Assembly: GCA_036554945.1 (NCBI GenBank) | Contig: DATBMH010000044.1 | Location: 1 to 64,000 of the forward strand | Length of the DNA stretch: 64,000 bases | Reading direction: 5' to 3' | Source: JACDAN01 sp036554945 | GTDB lineage: Bacteria; Actinomycetota; Thermoleophilia; Gaiellales; Gaiellaceae | Shown: positions 43,454 through 53,052 of the stretch, piece after piece | Position numbering within the stretch: position 1 is the first letter of the stretch | How the letters are laid out: each line of letters opens with the position of its first letter | The notes under the pieces: model-generated | Told to the model about the DNA's origin: nothing | The model's database searches: none | The model's input: only the letters and a program-made list of their open reading frames with translations | Position numbers and translations under genes: made by a program

Positions 43454-44188
43454 ATGAAGATTCGGCTCGCGGCTCTCGTCGCCGTCGCGCTCGCGCTGGC
43501 CGGCGTCTCGGGCGCTGCGGCGCGGCCGCCGACCTCGCTCCGGGTCCTCTTCGTCGGCAACAGCCTGACGGCCACGAACGACCTTCCCGCGATGGCCGCC
43601 GGGATCGCCGCGCGCGCCGGCCGCCGGCTCGAGTATCAGACGGTCGTCTTCCCCGGCTACTCGCTCGAGGACCACTGGAACCAGGGCGACGCGCGCGCCG
43701 TCCTCTCCACAGGGCGGTACGACGTCGTCGTCATGCAGCAGGGGCCGTCGGCGCTCCCCGAGAGCCAGGTGAACCTCCGCGAGTGGGCGATCCGCTGGGG
43801 CGCCGAGGCGCGCAGCCGCGGGGCCCGCCTCGCCCTGCTGACCGTGTGGCCGGAGTCGTACCGGCGGACCGCGCTCGTCGACGTGATCGCCTCGTACCGG
43901 CGGGCCGCCGAGGCGGCGAAGGCGGAGCTCCTGCCGGCGGGCGGCGCGTGGCGCGTGGCCTGGAACTGCGATCCGGTGGCGCTCTACGGGCCCGACGGCT
44001 TCCACCCGAGCACGCTCGGGACCTACACCGCGGCGCTCACGGTGTACGGGCGGCTGTTCAGGGCGCCGCTGATCGGCGGCCGGGCGCCCGCCGGCGTGCG
44101 CCCGCGGACGGCGAGGCTCCTGCAGTGGTCGGCGGCGAGGTCGCTCGGCCGGAAGATCCCCGCGAAGCGGCGCTGCGGCAGAAGCTAG
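43454..44188 (+). CDS. secreted SGNH/GDSL-type hydrolase
   Basis: The 244-aa protein has a signal peptide (1-23) and an SGNH-like domain. The nucleophile Ser is in LFVGNSLTATND, a block-II Gly and block-III-like Gln-Gly are in VVMQQGPSA, and the Asp/His pair is in GPDGFHPS. SGNH enzymes act as esterases or lipases; the substrate is unknown. The gene is divergent from the TetR gene. The start ATG is directly supported by the -10 element. The stop shares CTAG with the DUF6529 gene. Confidence 0.85.
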   Translation: MKIRLAALVAVALALAGVSGAAARPPTSLRVLFVGNSLTATNDLPAMAAGIAARAGRRLEYQTVVFPGYSLEDHWNQGDARAVLSTGRYDVVVMQQGPSALPESQVNLREWAIRWGAEARSRGARLALLTVWPESYRRTALVDVIASYRRAAEAAKAELLPAGGAWRVAWNCDPVALYGPDGFHPSTLGTYTAALTVYGRLFRAPLIGGRAPAGVRPRTARLLQWSAARSLGRKIPAKRRCGRS

Positions 44189-44658
44189 AAGCCGAACTCC
44201 ACTTCCGTGAAGTACCAGAGGCTCGAGGTGCTCCAGAGCGCCACGAGCACCGTGAAGAGCGTCGCGCCGGCGATCGGCACCGTCCAGCGCGGGTGGTCTC
44301 GGTCGCGTACGTACCAGACCTTCACGGCGACGAGCCCGTAGACGAACGTCCCGAGCAGGGAGTGCAGGAAGACGCGCGCGTCGGAGGTCTGGAAGCCGAG
44401 GATGAAGATGCAGTGGAAGGCCACCGGGACCGTCGCGAGGATCGCCAGCCGCCCGGACCAGCGATGGATGCGGTTGACGCGCGGCGGTGGGATCCGCACG
44501 AGCGGCTGCAGCTTCCCGAAGATCCGCGCGCCGGTCAGGACCTGGACGACCGCGAGCACGGCTGCCGCGGTCGCGAACCAGGCCTTGAACGCGATCGGTG
44601 TCGAGAACACGCTCGTGACGAGGTCCACGTAGGTCGACTCGACACTCGCGATCGGCAC
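44185..44658 (-). CDS. DUF6529-like four-helix membrane protein
   Basis: The 157-aa protein has four to five membrane helices with conserved His in NRIHRWSGRL, VAFHCIFILGF and VFLHSLLG. These positions could bind haem as in cytochrome b561-like proteins. It faces a c-type cytochrome gene (44685-45047) 26 bases away, head to head, which fits an electron-transfer pair. The GTG start has TAAGGT six bases upstream. Ligand and partner remain inference. Confidence 0.75.
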   Translation of the reverse strand: MPIASVESTYVDLVTSVFSTPIAFKAWFATAAAVLAVVQVLTGARIFGKLQPLVRIPPPRVNRIHRWSGRLAILATVPVAFHCIFILGFQTSDARVFLHSLLGTFVYGLVAVKVWYVRDRDHPRWTVPIAGATLFTVLVALWSTSSLWYFTEVEFGF

Positions 44659-44664
44659 GCGCCG

Positions 44665-44670
44665 ACCTTA
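44665..44670 (-). promoter_or_regulatory. -10 element (TAAGGT) of leaderless DUF6529 gene
   Basis: TAAGGT ends six bases before GTG 44658 and abuts the opposing cytochrome -10. Confidence 0.5.
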
Positions 44671-44671
44671 T

Positions 44672-44677
44672 TACGAT
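44672..44677 (+). promoter_or_regulatory. -10 element (TACGAT) of leaderless cytochrome c gene
   Basis: TACGAT ends seven bases before ATG 44685. Confidence 0.5.
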
Positions 44678-44684
44678 CGCGGCG

Positions 44685-45047
44685 ATGTCGAGGCGCGCTC
44701 GGCTCATCGTAGTCCCGGCGATCCTCTTCGCCGCCGTGTCGCTGACCGTGTACGTCGTCGCCCAGCTCCACCCGGCGAAGGACGAGGCGGCTCCGGCCCC
44801 GGCTGCAGCGGCGGCAACCGGCGACGCCAAGCGCGGCGAGACGCTCTTCGCGGAGAGCTGCGCGAGCTGCCACGGTGAGGGCGGCGAGGGAGGCGGCGTC
44901 GGGCCGACGCTCGCCGGCAGCGGCGTCTCCATCGAGGACGCTCGCGCGACGATCGAGAGCGGCAGCGGTGTCATGCCGGCGGGGCTCGTCAGCGGGCAGG
45001 ACCTCGAGGACGTCCTCGCGTATCTCGAGGACGTCCTCGGGTCGTGA
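44685..45047 (+). CDS. membrane-anchored c-type cytochrome
   Basis: The 120-aa protein has one N-terminal membrane anchor (about 8-27), an Ala-Pro-rich linker, and a cytochrome c domain with the haem motif CASCH near residue 60. Met in SGVMPAGL is the probable sixth ligand. It is a small monohaem electron carrier. It is divergent from a His-rich membrane protein, suggesting a joint redox function. Its stop lies three bases from the convergent subtilase stop. Confidence 0.9.
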   Translation: MSRRARLIVVPAILFAAVSLTVYVVAQLHPAKDEAAPAPAAAAATGDAKRGETLFAESCASCHGEGGEGGGVGPTLAGSGVSIEDARATIESGSGVMPAGLVSGQDLEDVLAYLEDVLGS

Positions 45048-45050
45048 GCC

Positions 45051-46289
45051 TCAGTACGAGGCGCGCGTCAGGAAGCCGAAGTACCGGCCCGCCGGGCTCG
45101 TGAAGCCGTAGCCCGGGTTGGCGGTGGTGTAGCTCTGGGCGTCGGCCCGGAGCTTGGCGATGATCTGCGCCGGCGTCCCGGTGCAGGCGCCCGTGGAGAT
45201 GCAGAGCGCGGCGACGCCGGCCATGTGCGGCGAGGCCATGCTCGTCCCCGAGAGCGTGTCGTACATGCCGAGCATGTAGGTGGATTCGATGCACGTCCCG
45301 GGCGCCGCGATCGTGTGGCTCTGGTCGGCGGCGAGCACGGCGTAGTTGCTGAAGTCCGCGCTCGTGTCGTCGACGTCCGACCGGCAGGTCGAGGCGGCGC
45401 CGCCGCCCGGCTGGCCGTTGAAGTCGGCGATCGCCGTGACCGTCAGCACCTCGCCGTAGGTCGCGGGCGCAGTCGAGCGGAAGTCGACCCCGTCGTTCCC
45501 CGCTGCCACCACGTACGTGACTCCCGCGTTCGTCGAGTTGCAGATCGCCCGGTGGTAGGCGTCGTTGTTCGTGTTGCCGCAGTTGTTGTCGTCGGTCCCG
45601 CCGCCGCCGATGCTCATGTTCGCCACGACGATGTCGTTGGACGGGTTGAGGTCGGTCCGGGTCGAGGTGACCCAGTCGATCCCGCAGATGATGTCCGTCG
45701 AGAGCCCGACCCCCGCGTCGTTGAGCACCTTGACCGCGTAGAGGTTCGCGCCCGGCACGACGCCGACGACGCCGTTGCCGTCGTCCTTCGCTGCGATCGT
45801 GCCTGCGACGTGCGAGCCGTGGCCGTTCCCGTCCGTCGTGCCGATGCCGGGCGCGCAGGCCCTGCCGCCGACGACGTTCAGGTCGGGATGGCTCGAGTCG
45901 ATCCCGGTGTCGAGCACGGCGACGTTGACGTTCACCGAGCCCGAGCCGTTTCCGGACGCAGTGCTCGAGAGCTCGCCGTCGATCCGGTTGATGCCGGTGG
46001 GCAGGGTCTGGGCCGTGGTGCGGAACACCCGGTCCGCCGACACACGCTGGATCCGCGCATCCGCGCGGACCGCAGCGACCGCCGACGGCGTCATCTCCGC
46101 GGCGTAGCCGTTCAGGGCATGCCGGTACCGGTGGATCACCGAAACCCCCGCGAAGCCTTCGTGGTACGCGGCGACCGCGTCCGGACTGACGCCCTTGTCG
46201 AGCGTGACGATGTACCTGGCGCCGAGCGCCGGGGCGGAGAACACGGCCGCGAGAAAGAGCGCAGCCACGAGCGGTAACGCCCGCTTCAT
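45051..46289 (-). CDS. secreted S8 subtilase with I9 prodomain
   Basis: The 412-aa protein has a signal peptide (1-23), an I9 inhibitor-type prodomain (about 24-92: YIVTLDKGVSPDAVAAYHEG) and a subtilisin-like protease. The triad is Asp in VAVLDTGIDSSHP, His in GNGHGSHVAGT and Ser in SGTSMASPHMAG, with the oxyanion Asn in AAGNDG. Its Cys pairs suggest disulfides. The AGGAGG site upstream of ATG 46289 is strong. It follows nagZ by 84 bases on the same strand, but its own ribosome-binding site and gap suggest separate expression. Confidence 0.92.
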   Translation of the reverse strand: MKRALPLVAALFLAAVFSAPALGARYIVTLDKGVSPDAVAAYHEGFAGVSVIHRYRHALNGYAAEMTPSAVAAVRADARIQRVSADRVFRTTAQTLPTGINRIDGELSSTASGNGSGSVNVNVAVLDTGIDSSHPDLNVVGGRACAPGIGTTDGNGHGSHVAGTIAAKDDGNGVVGVVPGANLYAVKVLNDAGVGLSTDIICGIDWVTSTRTDLNPSNDIVVANMSIGGGGTDDNNCGNTNNDAYHRAICNSTNAGVTYVVAAGNDGVDFRSTAPATYGEVLTVTAIADFNGQPGGGAASTCRSDVDDTSADFSNYAVLAADQSHTIAAPGTCIESTYMLGMYDTLSGTSMASPHMAGVAALCISTGACTGTPAQIIAKLRADAQSYTTANPGYGFTSPAGRYFGFLTRASY

Positions 46290-46373
46290 TGCATCAACCT
46301 CCTGTGTGACCCCCCGTGGACCCGGTGGGAATACCCGGAGATTGCGGCTCGAAAACCTCGGCCGTACCGGTTG

Positions 46374-47768
46374 TTAGTGGTCCTGCAACACCTCGGCGGC
46401 CGCCTCGAGGTTCACCCGGCCGCGGCCGTAGGTGGCGAGGTACGGCACGCCGTGCGGCCGCCAGAGCGGAACTCCGAGCTCGACGAGGATCGCATCGCGC
46501 GCGGCGTCGAGGATCGCCTCGGCGGCAGACTGCTGCCACGGGTGCCGGTGGGCGTCCTGGACGACGACGACGAGCCGGCGTTCGTCCGTGACCGCAGGAT
46601 CGTCGGGGCCGAGGCTGACCGTCTCCGCGCCGAGCGCCGCGGCCAGGCCGTGATCGGCCGGCCCCGCGGCGATGGACGGCTCCGGCAGGAGCTCGACGAC
46701 GAGCGCCTCGCGGCTCAGTCGCAGGTCGCCTTCGGCCCGGACCGCGCGCCGGGCCGCCTCGAGGCCGACGATGCGCGGCACCTCGCCGTCGACCGGAGCA
46801 GCGGGCAGCGACGACGCAAGGGTCGACACCCGTGACGCGGCGCCGGCCAACCGCTCTTCCGCGAGGCGGCCCGAGCGGACGGCGGCCACGATCGCCCCGT
46901 GCACGTCGTCAGGCGGGAGGTCGTGCCCGAGGCAGAGCGCGTCGGCGCCGGCCTCCAGCGCCAGCACCGCGCCTTCGCCCACGCCGACCGCGCCGCTGAT
47001 CGCCCGCATCTCGAGCGCGTCGGTGACGACGAGCCCCTCGAAGCCGAGCTCGCCGCGCAGGAGGTCCGTCAGCACCGCGCGGCTGATCGTGCTCGGCGCG
47101 TCGTCGAGGCCGGCGACGACGATGTGCGCGGTCATCACCGCGCGCGCTCCCGCCTCGATCGCCGCACGGAACGGCAACAGCATTCCGTCCATCGCCGCCA
47201 TGTCCCGCTCGACTGTCGGCAGCTCGAGGTGCGAGTCCTCCTGCGTGTCGCCGTGGCCGGGGAAGTGCTTCGCGCAGGCCGCCACGCCGGCCCGCTGGAG
47301 ACCGCGGACGAAGGCCGCGACGTGGCGCGCAACAAGCTCGGGGTCAGACCCGAACGACCGGACGCCCACGATCGGGTTGGCGGGGTTCGTGTTGACGTCC
47401 GCGACCGGAGCCAGGTCGAGGTTGATCCCGACCGAGCAGAGGTCTTGGCCGATCGACCGCGCGACCGACTCGGTCAGCTCCGGGTCGTCGACGGCCCCGA
47501 GCGCGAGGTTGCCGGGGTAGGAGCTGCCTGCTGCCGCCTCCAGGCGGGTGACGTCGCCGCCCTCCTCGTCGATCGAGATCAGGAGCTCCGGCCGCGAGCG
47601 CCGCAGCGCGGCCGTCAGCTCGGCGACCTGCCGCGGGCTCTCGACGTTCCAGGCGAAGAGGCAGACCCCGCCGAGCCCCCGCTCCAGCCAGGCCCGCAGC
47701 GACTCCGGAACCCGCGGCCCCTCGAAGCCGGCGAGCAAGCAGCCCGCGGCGAGGCGCTCGACGCTCAC
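46374..47768 (-). CDS. nagZ: glycoside hydrolase family 3 beta-N-acetylhexosaminidase (NagZ)
   Basis: The 464-aa enzyme has the NagZ motif KHFPGHGDTQEDSH with the catalytic His, the nucleophile Asp in VVTDALEMRAISGA, and substrate-binding SIDEEGGDVTRLE and APVADVNTNP. It removes terminal GlcNAc from GlcNAc-MurNAc or GlcNAc-anhydroMurNAc in the cytoplasm. No signal peptide is seen, so it acts on imported disaccharide. The start GTG overlaps the permease stop (GTGA). It is the last gene of the transport operon; a C-terminal region (350-464) is longer than in E. coli NagZ. Confidence 0.88.
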   Translation of the reverse strand: MSVERLAAGCLLAGFEGPRVPESLRAWLERGLGGVCLFAWNVESPRQVAELTAALRRSRPELLISIDEEGGDVTRLEAAAGSSYPGNLALGAVDDPELTESVARSIGQDLCSVGINLDLAPVADVNTNPANPIVGVRSFGSDPELVARHVAAFVRGLQRAGVAACAKHFPGHGDTQEDSHLELPTVERDMAAMDGMLLPFRAAIEAGARAVMTAHIVVAGLDDAPSTISRAVLTDLLRGELGFEGLVVTDALEMRAISGAVGVGEGAVLALEAGADALCLGHDLPPDDVHGAIVAAVRSGRLAEERLAGAASRVSTLASSLPAAPVDGEVPRIVGLEAARRAVRAEGDLRLSREALVVELLPEPSIAAGPADHGLAAALGAETVSLGPDDPAVTDERRLVVVVQDAHRHPWQQSAAEAILDAARDAILVELGVPLWRPHGVPYLATYGRGRVNLEAAAEVLQDH

Positions 47769-48628
47769 CCGCGGACGGCGCCGGCCGTGAGGCCGTAGGC
47801 GATCTTCCGGTGCACGAGCACGAAGAAGACCACGACCGGAAGCGCCGTGAGCGTTGCTCCGGCCATCAGCGGCCCCCAGTCCGTGCCCCGCGAGGTCGTG
47901 AACGACGCGAGCCAGACGGTCAGGGTCTGCTTCTCCTGGTCGTTCAGGAAGACGTACGCGATCAGGAACTCGTTCCACGCCTGGATGAAGGCGAAGATCG
48001 ACGTCGCCACGAGCCCCGGCGCGACGAGCGGGAGCAGGATCCGCATGAACGCGCCAAACCGCGTGCTCCCGTCCACCATCGCCGCCTCCTCCAGCTCCTT
48101 CGGCACGCCCATGACGAATCCGCGCAGCGTCCAGACGGTGAACGGCAGGACGAAGGTCAGGTACGTCACGATCACACCGCTCAGCTTGTTCAGCTGGTCG
48201 GCCCGGCTGAGCGAGATGTACAGCGGGATGATCAGCGCGTTCAGCGGCACCATCTGCACCCCGATGATCAGAACGATGAACGCGCCGCGGCCGTAGAAGT
48301 CGAACTTCGCCAGGGCGAGCGCCGCCAGGAACGCGAGCGCCAGGGAGATCCCGACCACCGCGGTCACGATGATCACGCTGTTCTTGACGTTGTCCCAGAA
48401 GTACGGGTCGTCGATCGCATCGCGGTAGTTCGACACCGTGGCCGGCGAGGGGAACCACTGCGGCGTGTCACGCAGGATGTTCTGGCCGGTCTTGAACGAC
48501 GTCGAGACCATCCAGTAGACGGGGAAGATCATCACCGCGAAGACGAGGAGGGCGAGGGCGTTCAAGCCCACGCGGCTCGCGATCCTGCGGCGGCTGCGTC
48601 GCCGGCGAGGCAGCGCGGTGGCGCTCAC
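47765..48628 (-). CDS. carbohydrate ABC permease (MalG/NgcG type)
   Basis: The 287-aa protein has six membrane helices and the CUT1 family EAA motif (KELEEAAMVDGSTRFGAFMRILLPL). It forms the membrane channel with the upstream permease, served by the binding protein at 49611 and the ATPase at 51793. Starts and stops overlap neighbours by four bases (GTGA) on both sides, so expression is tightly coupled. Confidence 0.9.
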   Translation of the reverse strand: MSATALPRRRRSRRRIASRVGLNALALLVFAVMIFPVYWMVSTSFKTGQNILRDTPQWFPSPATVSNYRDAIDDPYFWDNVKNSVIIVTAVVGISLALAFLAALALAKFDFYGRGAFIVLIIGVQMVPLNALIIPLYISLSRADQLNKLSGVIVTYLTFVLPFTVWTLRGFVMGVPKELEEAAMVDGSTRFGAFMRILLPLVAPGLVATSIFAFIQAWNEFLIAYVFLNDQEKQTLTVWLASFTTSRGTDWGPLMAGATLTALPVVVFFVLVHRKIAYGLTAGAVRG

Positions 48629-49614
48629 CGCGTCTCCCCGATCCGGATCATCTGCCGGATGTAGACGAAAGTCGCCACGAACATGATCCCGACCATCACG
48701 ACCGCGATCGCCGCGCCGAAGCCGTACTCGCCGAGGCGGAACGCCTCGACGAACGAGTAGACGCTCATCAGCCAGTAGTCCTCCTCGGGCTCGCCGTCCC
48801 GGATCAGCCAGATCTGGTTGAAGACCTGGAAGTCCCAGATGATCGAGAGGCTGACGAGGATCACGAAGAGCGGCTTCATCAGCGGGAAGGTCACGTCGCG
48901 GAAGACGCGCCACGCGTTGGCGCCGTCGGTCCGCGCCGCCTCGACGAGCTCCTCCGGGACCTGCGCAAAGCCGGCGTAGAGCGTGATCGTCACGAACGGG
49001 ATCGCCCCCCAGACGACGAGCGCGGTGATCACGCCGAAGCCGGTCAGCGGATCCGCGAACCAGTCCTTGTTGAGGAAGTCGCCGAGGTGCAGCCTGGTCA
49101 GCGTCCAGTTGAGGACGCCGAACTCGAAGTCGACCATCCAGCGGAAGATGTTCACGGCGACCACGACCGGCGTCGCCCAGACGAGGACCAGGCCGGTCGT
49201 GAGCAGCAGGCGCATGAACCTCCCGAGGCGGGTGAGCAGGAGCGCGATCAGCGTCCCGAGCACCATCGTGAGGCCGACGTTCACGAACGTGAAGACGAAC
49301 GTCCTGAGCACGACCGTCCAGAACTGCCGGTCGTGGAAGAGCCTCGAGTAGTTGTCGAAGCCGATCCACGGCCCCTCCTGGAGGATCAGCTCGGCCAGCC
49401 CGAACTGCTGGAACGAGAGCTTGCCGAGCAGGTAGAGCGGGTAGCCGAGGACGGCGGCGATGGCGACCACCGTCGGCGCGATCAGCGCATAGGGGGCGAG
49501 CGCCCTCGTCGAGCGGTCACGCAACGCACGGCGCCGCCGCCGAGCCACTGGGGTCTCGGCGGCGGCGGCCGTGGTGGCCGGGAAGCCGGCTTCGCCTCCC
49601 GGCCCGGAGCTCAC
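48625..49614 (-). CDS. carbohydrate ABC permease (MalF/NgcF type)
   Basis: The 329-aa protein has six membrane helices preceded by an Ala- and Arg-rich cytoplasmic tail (about 1-45). The EAA loop is PEELVEAARTDGANAWRVFRDVTFPL. It pairs with the following permease as a CUT1 sugar importer. The GTG at 49614 overlaps the stop of the binding-protein gene. The gene order binding protein, MalF-like, MalG-like is standard. Confidence 0.9.
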   Translation of the reverse strand: MSSGPGGEAGFPATTAAAAETPVARRRRRALRDRSTRALAPYALIAPTVVAIAAVLGYPLYLLGKLSFQQFGLAELILQEGPWIGFDNYSRLFHDRQFWTVVLRTFVFTFVNVGLTMVLGTLIALLLTRLGRFMRLLLTTGLVLVWATPVVVAVNIFRWMVDFEFGVLNWTLTRLHLGDFLNKDWFADPLTGFGVITALVVWGAIPFVTITLYAGFAQVPEELVEAARTDGANAWRVFRDVTFPLMKPLFVILVSLSIIWDFQVFNQIWLIRDGEPEEDYWLMSVYSFVEAFRLGEYGFGAAIAVVMVGIMFVATFVYIRQMIRIGETR

Positions 49615-50912
49615 GTCCTCCGGTTCAGGATCGACGTGATCTGGTTGCTCGCGCGCGTTGCAGCCGCCTGGACGCTCGAGCGTCCGGTGAAGATCGACTG
49701 CAGCATCGTCTGCAGCGTGCGGGCGTTCTCGACCTGCACCCAGTTGGGGGCGGTCGGGACGAAGTAGCTGGACTTCGACGCGTTCGCAAACGGAGCCAGC
49801 TGCGGGTTCCGTGCGTGAAGTGACGTCAGGGTCGTGGTGTTGGGGATCACCTTCCCGACGGTCGCCAGCTGCCTCATCTGTGTGTTGTTCGTGAACGTCC
49901 TGATCCAGTCGTACGCCAGAGCCTTGTTCCGGCTCGTGATGGGCACCGCGAGGTCCGAGCCGCCGAGGAAGGTCGGCATGTACTTCCCCTTGATGTGGCT
50001 CGGCATCGGATAGGCGCCCATCTTGCTGGCAAGCGACGGGTTCCCGACCTTCTTGTCGAGGGCGTACGGCCACTCCCAGCCGTTCCCGATGAACGATCCG
50101 ACGCGGCCCTTGGAGAACACGAGCGCCTGCTGCGGGTTCGCCTCGTCACCGGTCTTGCTCGCACGGGACAGGGCGGTGACGACCGACTTCAGCCGAGTCA
50201 GCCCCTGGACTGCCTGCGGGGAGTTGAGCGTCCCCTGCCAGCGGCCGTTCTTGAACTCGGCGATCTTGCCGCCGTAGTCGTAGACGAAGGACATGCTCGC
50301 CCAGACGTAGCGGCCCGGGAAGTACAGCGCGGAGTAGTTGCGCTGCTTCCCGTACCTCTTCATCAGCTTCACGCCGGCGGCCTGGAACTCGGCCAGGCTC
50401 TTCGGCGCCGACCTGATCCCCGCGGCCTTGTACTGGTCCTTCCGGTAGATGACTGCCCGCGCTCCCGCGTAGTACGGCACGCAGTAGATGCGCCCGCGGT
50501 AGGTGCAGGAGTCCTTCAGCGCGGGGAGCCAGGTGCGCGAGTTCGGGAAGCTCCCGCTCGACGTGGTCAGGTCCTGGAGCAGCCGGTTGGCCATGTAGCG
50601 CGTCGTCTCGGTGTTCCCGAGCTCGATCACGTCAGGTGCCGTGCCGCCTGCGAGCGATGCGTCGAACTTCGTGAGGTGGTCGCCCCACGTCTGGTACTGG
50701 ACGTCGACATCGACGTCCGAATGGCGAGCCTTGAAGGCGCTGTTCGTGGCGGCGACGACCGAGGGCCAGCTCGACTCGGCGTCGTTCTGGAGCCAGATCA
50801 CGATCTTCGTGGCATTCGTGCGGTCCGGGCTCGACGTGCCAGCAGCGGCCGTCAATGCCGAGATCGTCAGCGCCGCAACGAGCGCGAGGGCTCCGATGTA
50901 GCGTCGTCTCAT
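49611..50912 (-). CDS. extracellular sugar-binding protein, NgcE-like
   Basis: The 433-aa protein has a signal peptide (about 1-24, ALTAAAG) but no lipobox Cys, so it may be soluble or anchored differently. The fold-1 domain shows KIVIWLQNDAES and GGTAPDVIELGNTETTRYMA, as in the MalE/NgcE binding-protein family for GlcNAc and chitobiose. Given nagZ, murQ and nagA in the same locus, a peptidoglycan- or chitin-derived amino sugar is the likely ligand. Two operator-like palindromes lie in its 5' region. Confidence 0.85.
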   Translation of the reverse strand: MRRRYIGALALVAALTISALTAAAGTSSPDRTNATKIVIWLQNDAESSWPSVVAATNSAFKARHSDVDVDVQYQTWGDHLTKFDASLAGGTAPDVIELGNTETTRYMANRLLQDLTTSSGSFPNSRTWLPALKDSCTYRGRIYCVPYYAGARAVIYRKDQYKAAGIRSAPKSLAEFQAAGVKLMKRYGKQRNYSALYFPGRYVWASMSFVYDYGGKIAEFKNGRWQGTLNSPQAVQGLTRLKSVVTALSRASKTGDEANPQQALVFSKGRVGSFIGNGWEWPYALDKKVGNPSLASKMGAYPMPSHIKGKYMPTFLGGSDLAVPITSRNKALAYDWIRTFTNNTQMRQLATVGKVIPNTTTLTSLHARNPQLAPFANASKSSYFVPTAPNWVQVENARTLQTMLQSIFTGRSSVQAAATRASNQITSILNRRT

Positions 50913-50998
50913 AGAGATTCCCCCAGAGCGATGCGGCGGCCGAGACTCCCGTGAATGCGTCGCGTGGCCTCGATGAGAATCACGAGCGGGCCGCCAAT

Positions 50999-51010
50999 TG
51001 GTTTATACCA
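50999..51010 (-). promoter_or_regulatory. GntR/HutC operator-like palindrome (TGGT-N4-ACCA)
   Basis: TGGTTTATACCA is a full palindrome of the DasR/NagR type, in the 140-base gap before the binding-protein gene. It lies 32 bases (about three turns) from a second site. Confidence 0.65.
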
Positions 51011-51030
51011 CTTGGCCACATCGGGGAGAC

Positions 51031-51042
51031 TGGCATAAACCA
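51031..51042 (-). promoter_or_regulatory. GntR/HutC operator-like palindrome (near match)
   Basis: TGGCATAAACCA is the same palindrome with one mismatch. TTGACA at 51051-51056 on the minus strand may be the -35 element nearby. Confidence 0.6.
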
Positions 51043-51052
51043 GCTGCCCTTG

Positions 51053-51792
51053 TCAAGACCCGGCGGCGGCGACGCCCACCGGACTCTGACGGGCCTGCGG
51101 GGGACGCGTCAGCTCACTGACGAGACGGTAGCGATCGCCGCGGTAGATCGACCTGACGTACTCCACGATCTCGCCCTGATCCGAGCGTGTCGTGCGCTCG
51201 AAGAGGAAGGCCGGCGAGTGGAGCGGGACGCCCAGGGCGGCCGATTCGTCCTCGTTCGTCACCGTCGGCTCGATCGCCTGACTCCCGCCGACGACGACGA
51301 CCCCGAACCGCTCCTCGAGCAGCTCGTAGAACGAGTGCTCCTCGAGGTCCTCGGCCGTCAGCCCGGGGACGAGCGACTCCCGCACGTGGAGCGTCTCGAT
51401 CGCCATCGTCTCGCGGTCCGCATAGCGAAGTCGCGTGACGACCACGACCTGCTCCGACGGCGACACGTGGAGCAACCGCCCGAGGCGCGCGCCGGCGGGA
51501 ACGACCTTGAGCTCGACGGTGCGGCTCGACGGCTCCATGCCCCGGCGCCGCATGTCCTCCGTGAAGGACGTCATGGTCAGCTCTTGCGCGATCTTCGGCT
51601 CGCTGACGAAGGTCCCGGCGCCCCTGCGACGCACGAGGTAGCCCTCACGGACGAGGTCGTCGAGGGCAGCTCGCACGGTCAGCCTGGAAAACCCGAGGTC
51701 GACGCTCAGCTGGCGCTCGGACGGGATCGCCTCGCCGATGCCGAGGCGCTCGATCAGGTCGAGGACGCGCTCGCGCGCTTCGCTCTGCTTCG

Positions 51793-51796
<4 letters not shown>
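51053..51796 (-). CDS. GntR-family (HutC/DasR-like) transcriptional regulator
   Basis: The 247-aa protein has an N-terminal GntR helix-turn-helix (about 8-70: AIPSERQLSVDLGFSRLTVRAALDDLVREGYL) and a UTRA ligand domain (about 85-235) with ERTTRSDQGEIVEYVRSIYRGDRY. HutC members sense sugar phosphates such as GlcNAc-6-P. The TGGT-N4-ACCA palindromes beside the two control regions fit as its operators. GTG 51796 overlaps the ATPase stop. It would repress both the transporter and murQ-nagA genes. Confidence 0.88.
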
Positions 51797-52968
<1,172 letters not shown>

Positions 52969-52974
52969 CGAGGG

Positions 52975-52986
52975 CTGACAATACCA
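52975..52986 (-). promoter_or_regulatory. GntR/HutC operator-like half site (TGGTATTG)
   Basis: Minus-strand TGGTATTGTCAG shares the first eight bases of the site at 53010-53021, lies just before the ATPase start and overlaps the candidate -10 TATTGT. Confidence 0.5.
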
Positions 52987-53009
52987 CTAGCTCCCGGCAG
53001 CGTCGAAAA

Positions 53010-53021
53010 TGGTATTGACCA
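53010..53021 (+). promoter_or_regulatory. GntR/HutC operator-like palindrome over murQ -35
   Basis: TGGTATTGACCA is a full TGGT-N4-ACCA palindrome that contains the -35 hexamer TTGACC. Repressor binding here would block the murQ promoter. Confidence 0.7.
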
Positions 53022-53044
53022 CCTGGCGCCGGAGCGCGTACACT
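53015..53044 (+). promoter_or_regulatory. murQ promoter (TTGACC-18-TACACT)
   Basis: The -35 TTGACC (53015-53020) and -10 TACACT (53039-53044) are separated by 18 bases. The hexamer ends eight bases before TTG 53053, so the mRNA is leaderless or nearly so. Confidence 0.7.
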
Positions 53045-53052
53045 CAGCGAAC

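Noticed and set aside
47336..47352. GGGGTCAGACCC inside nagZ, similar to the REP-like repeat at 8935
   Set aside because: It lies in a conserved coding region (GSDPELV) and is explained by codon choice.
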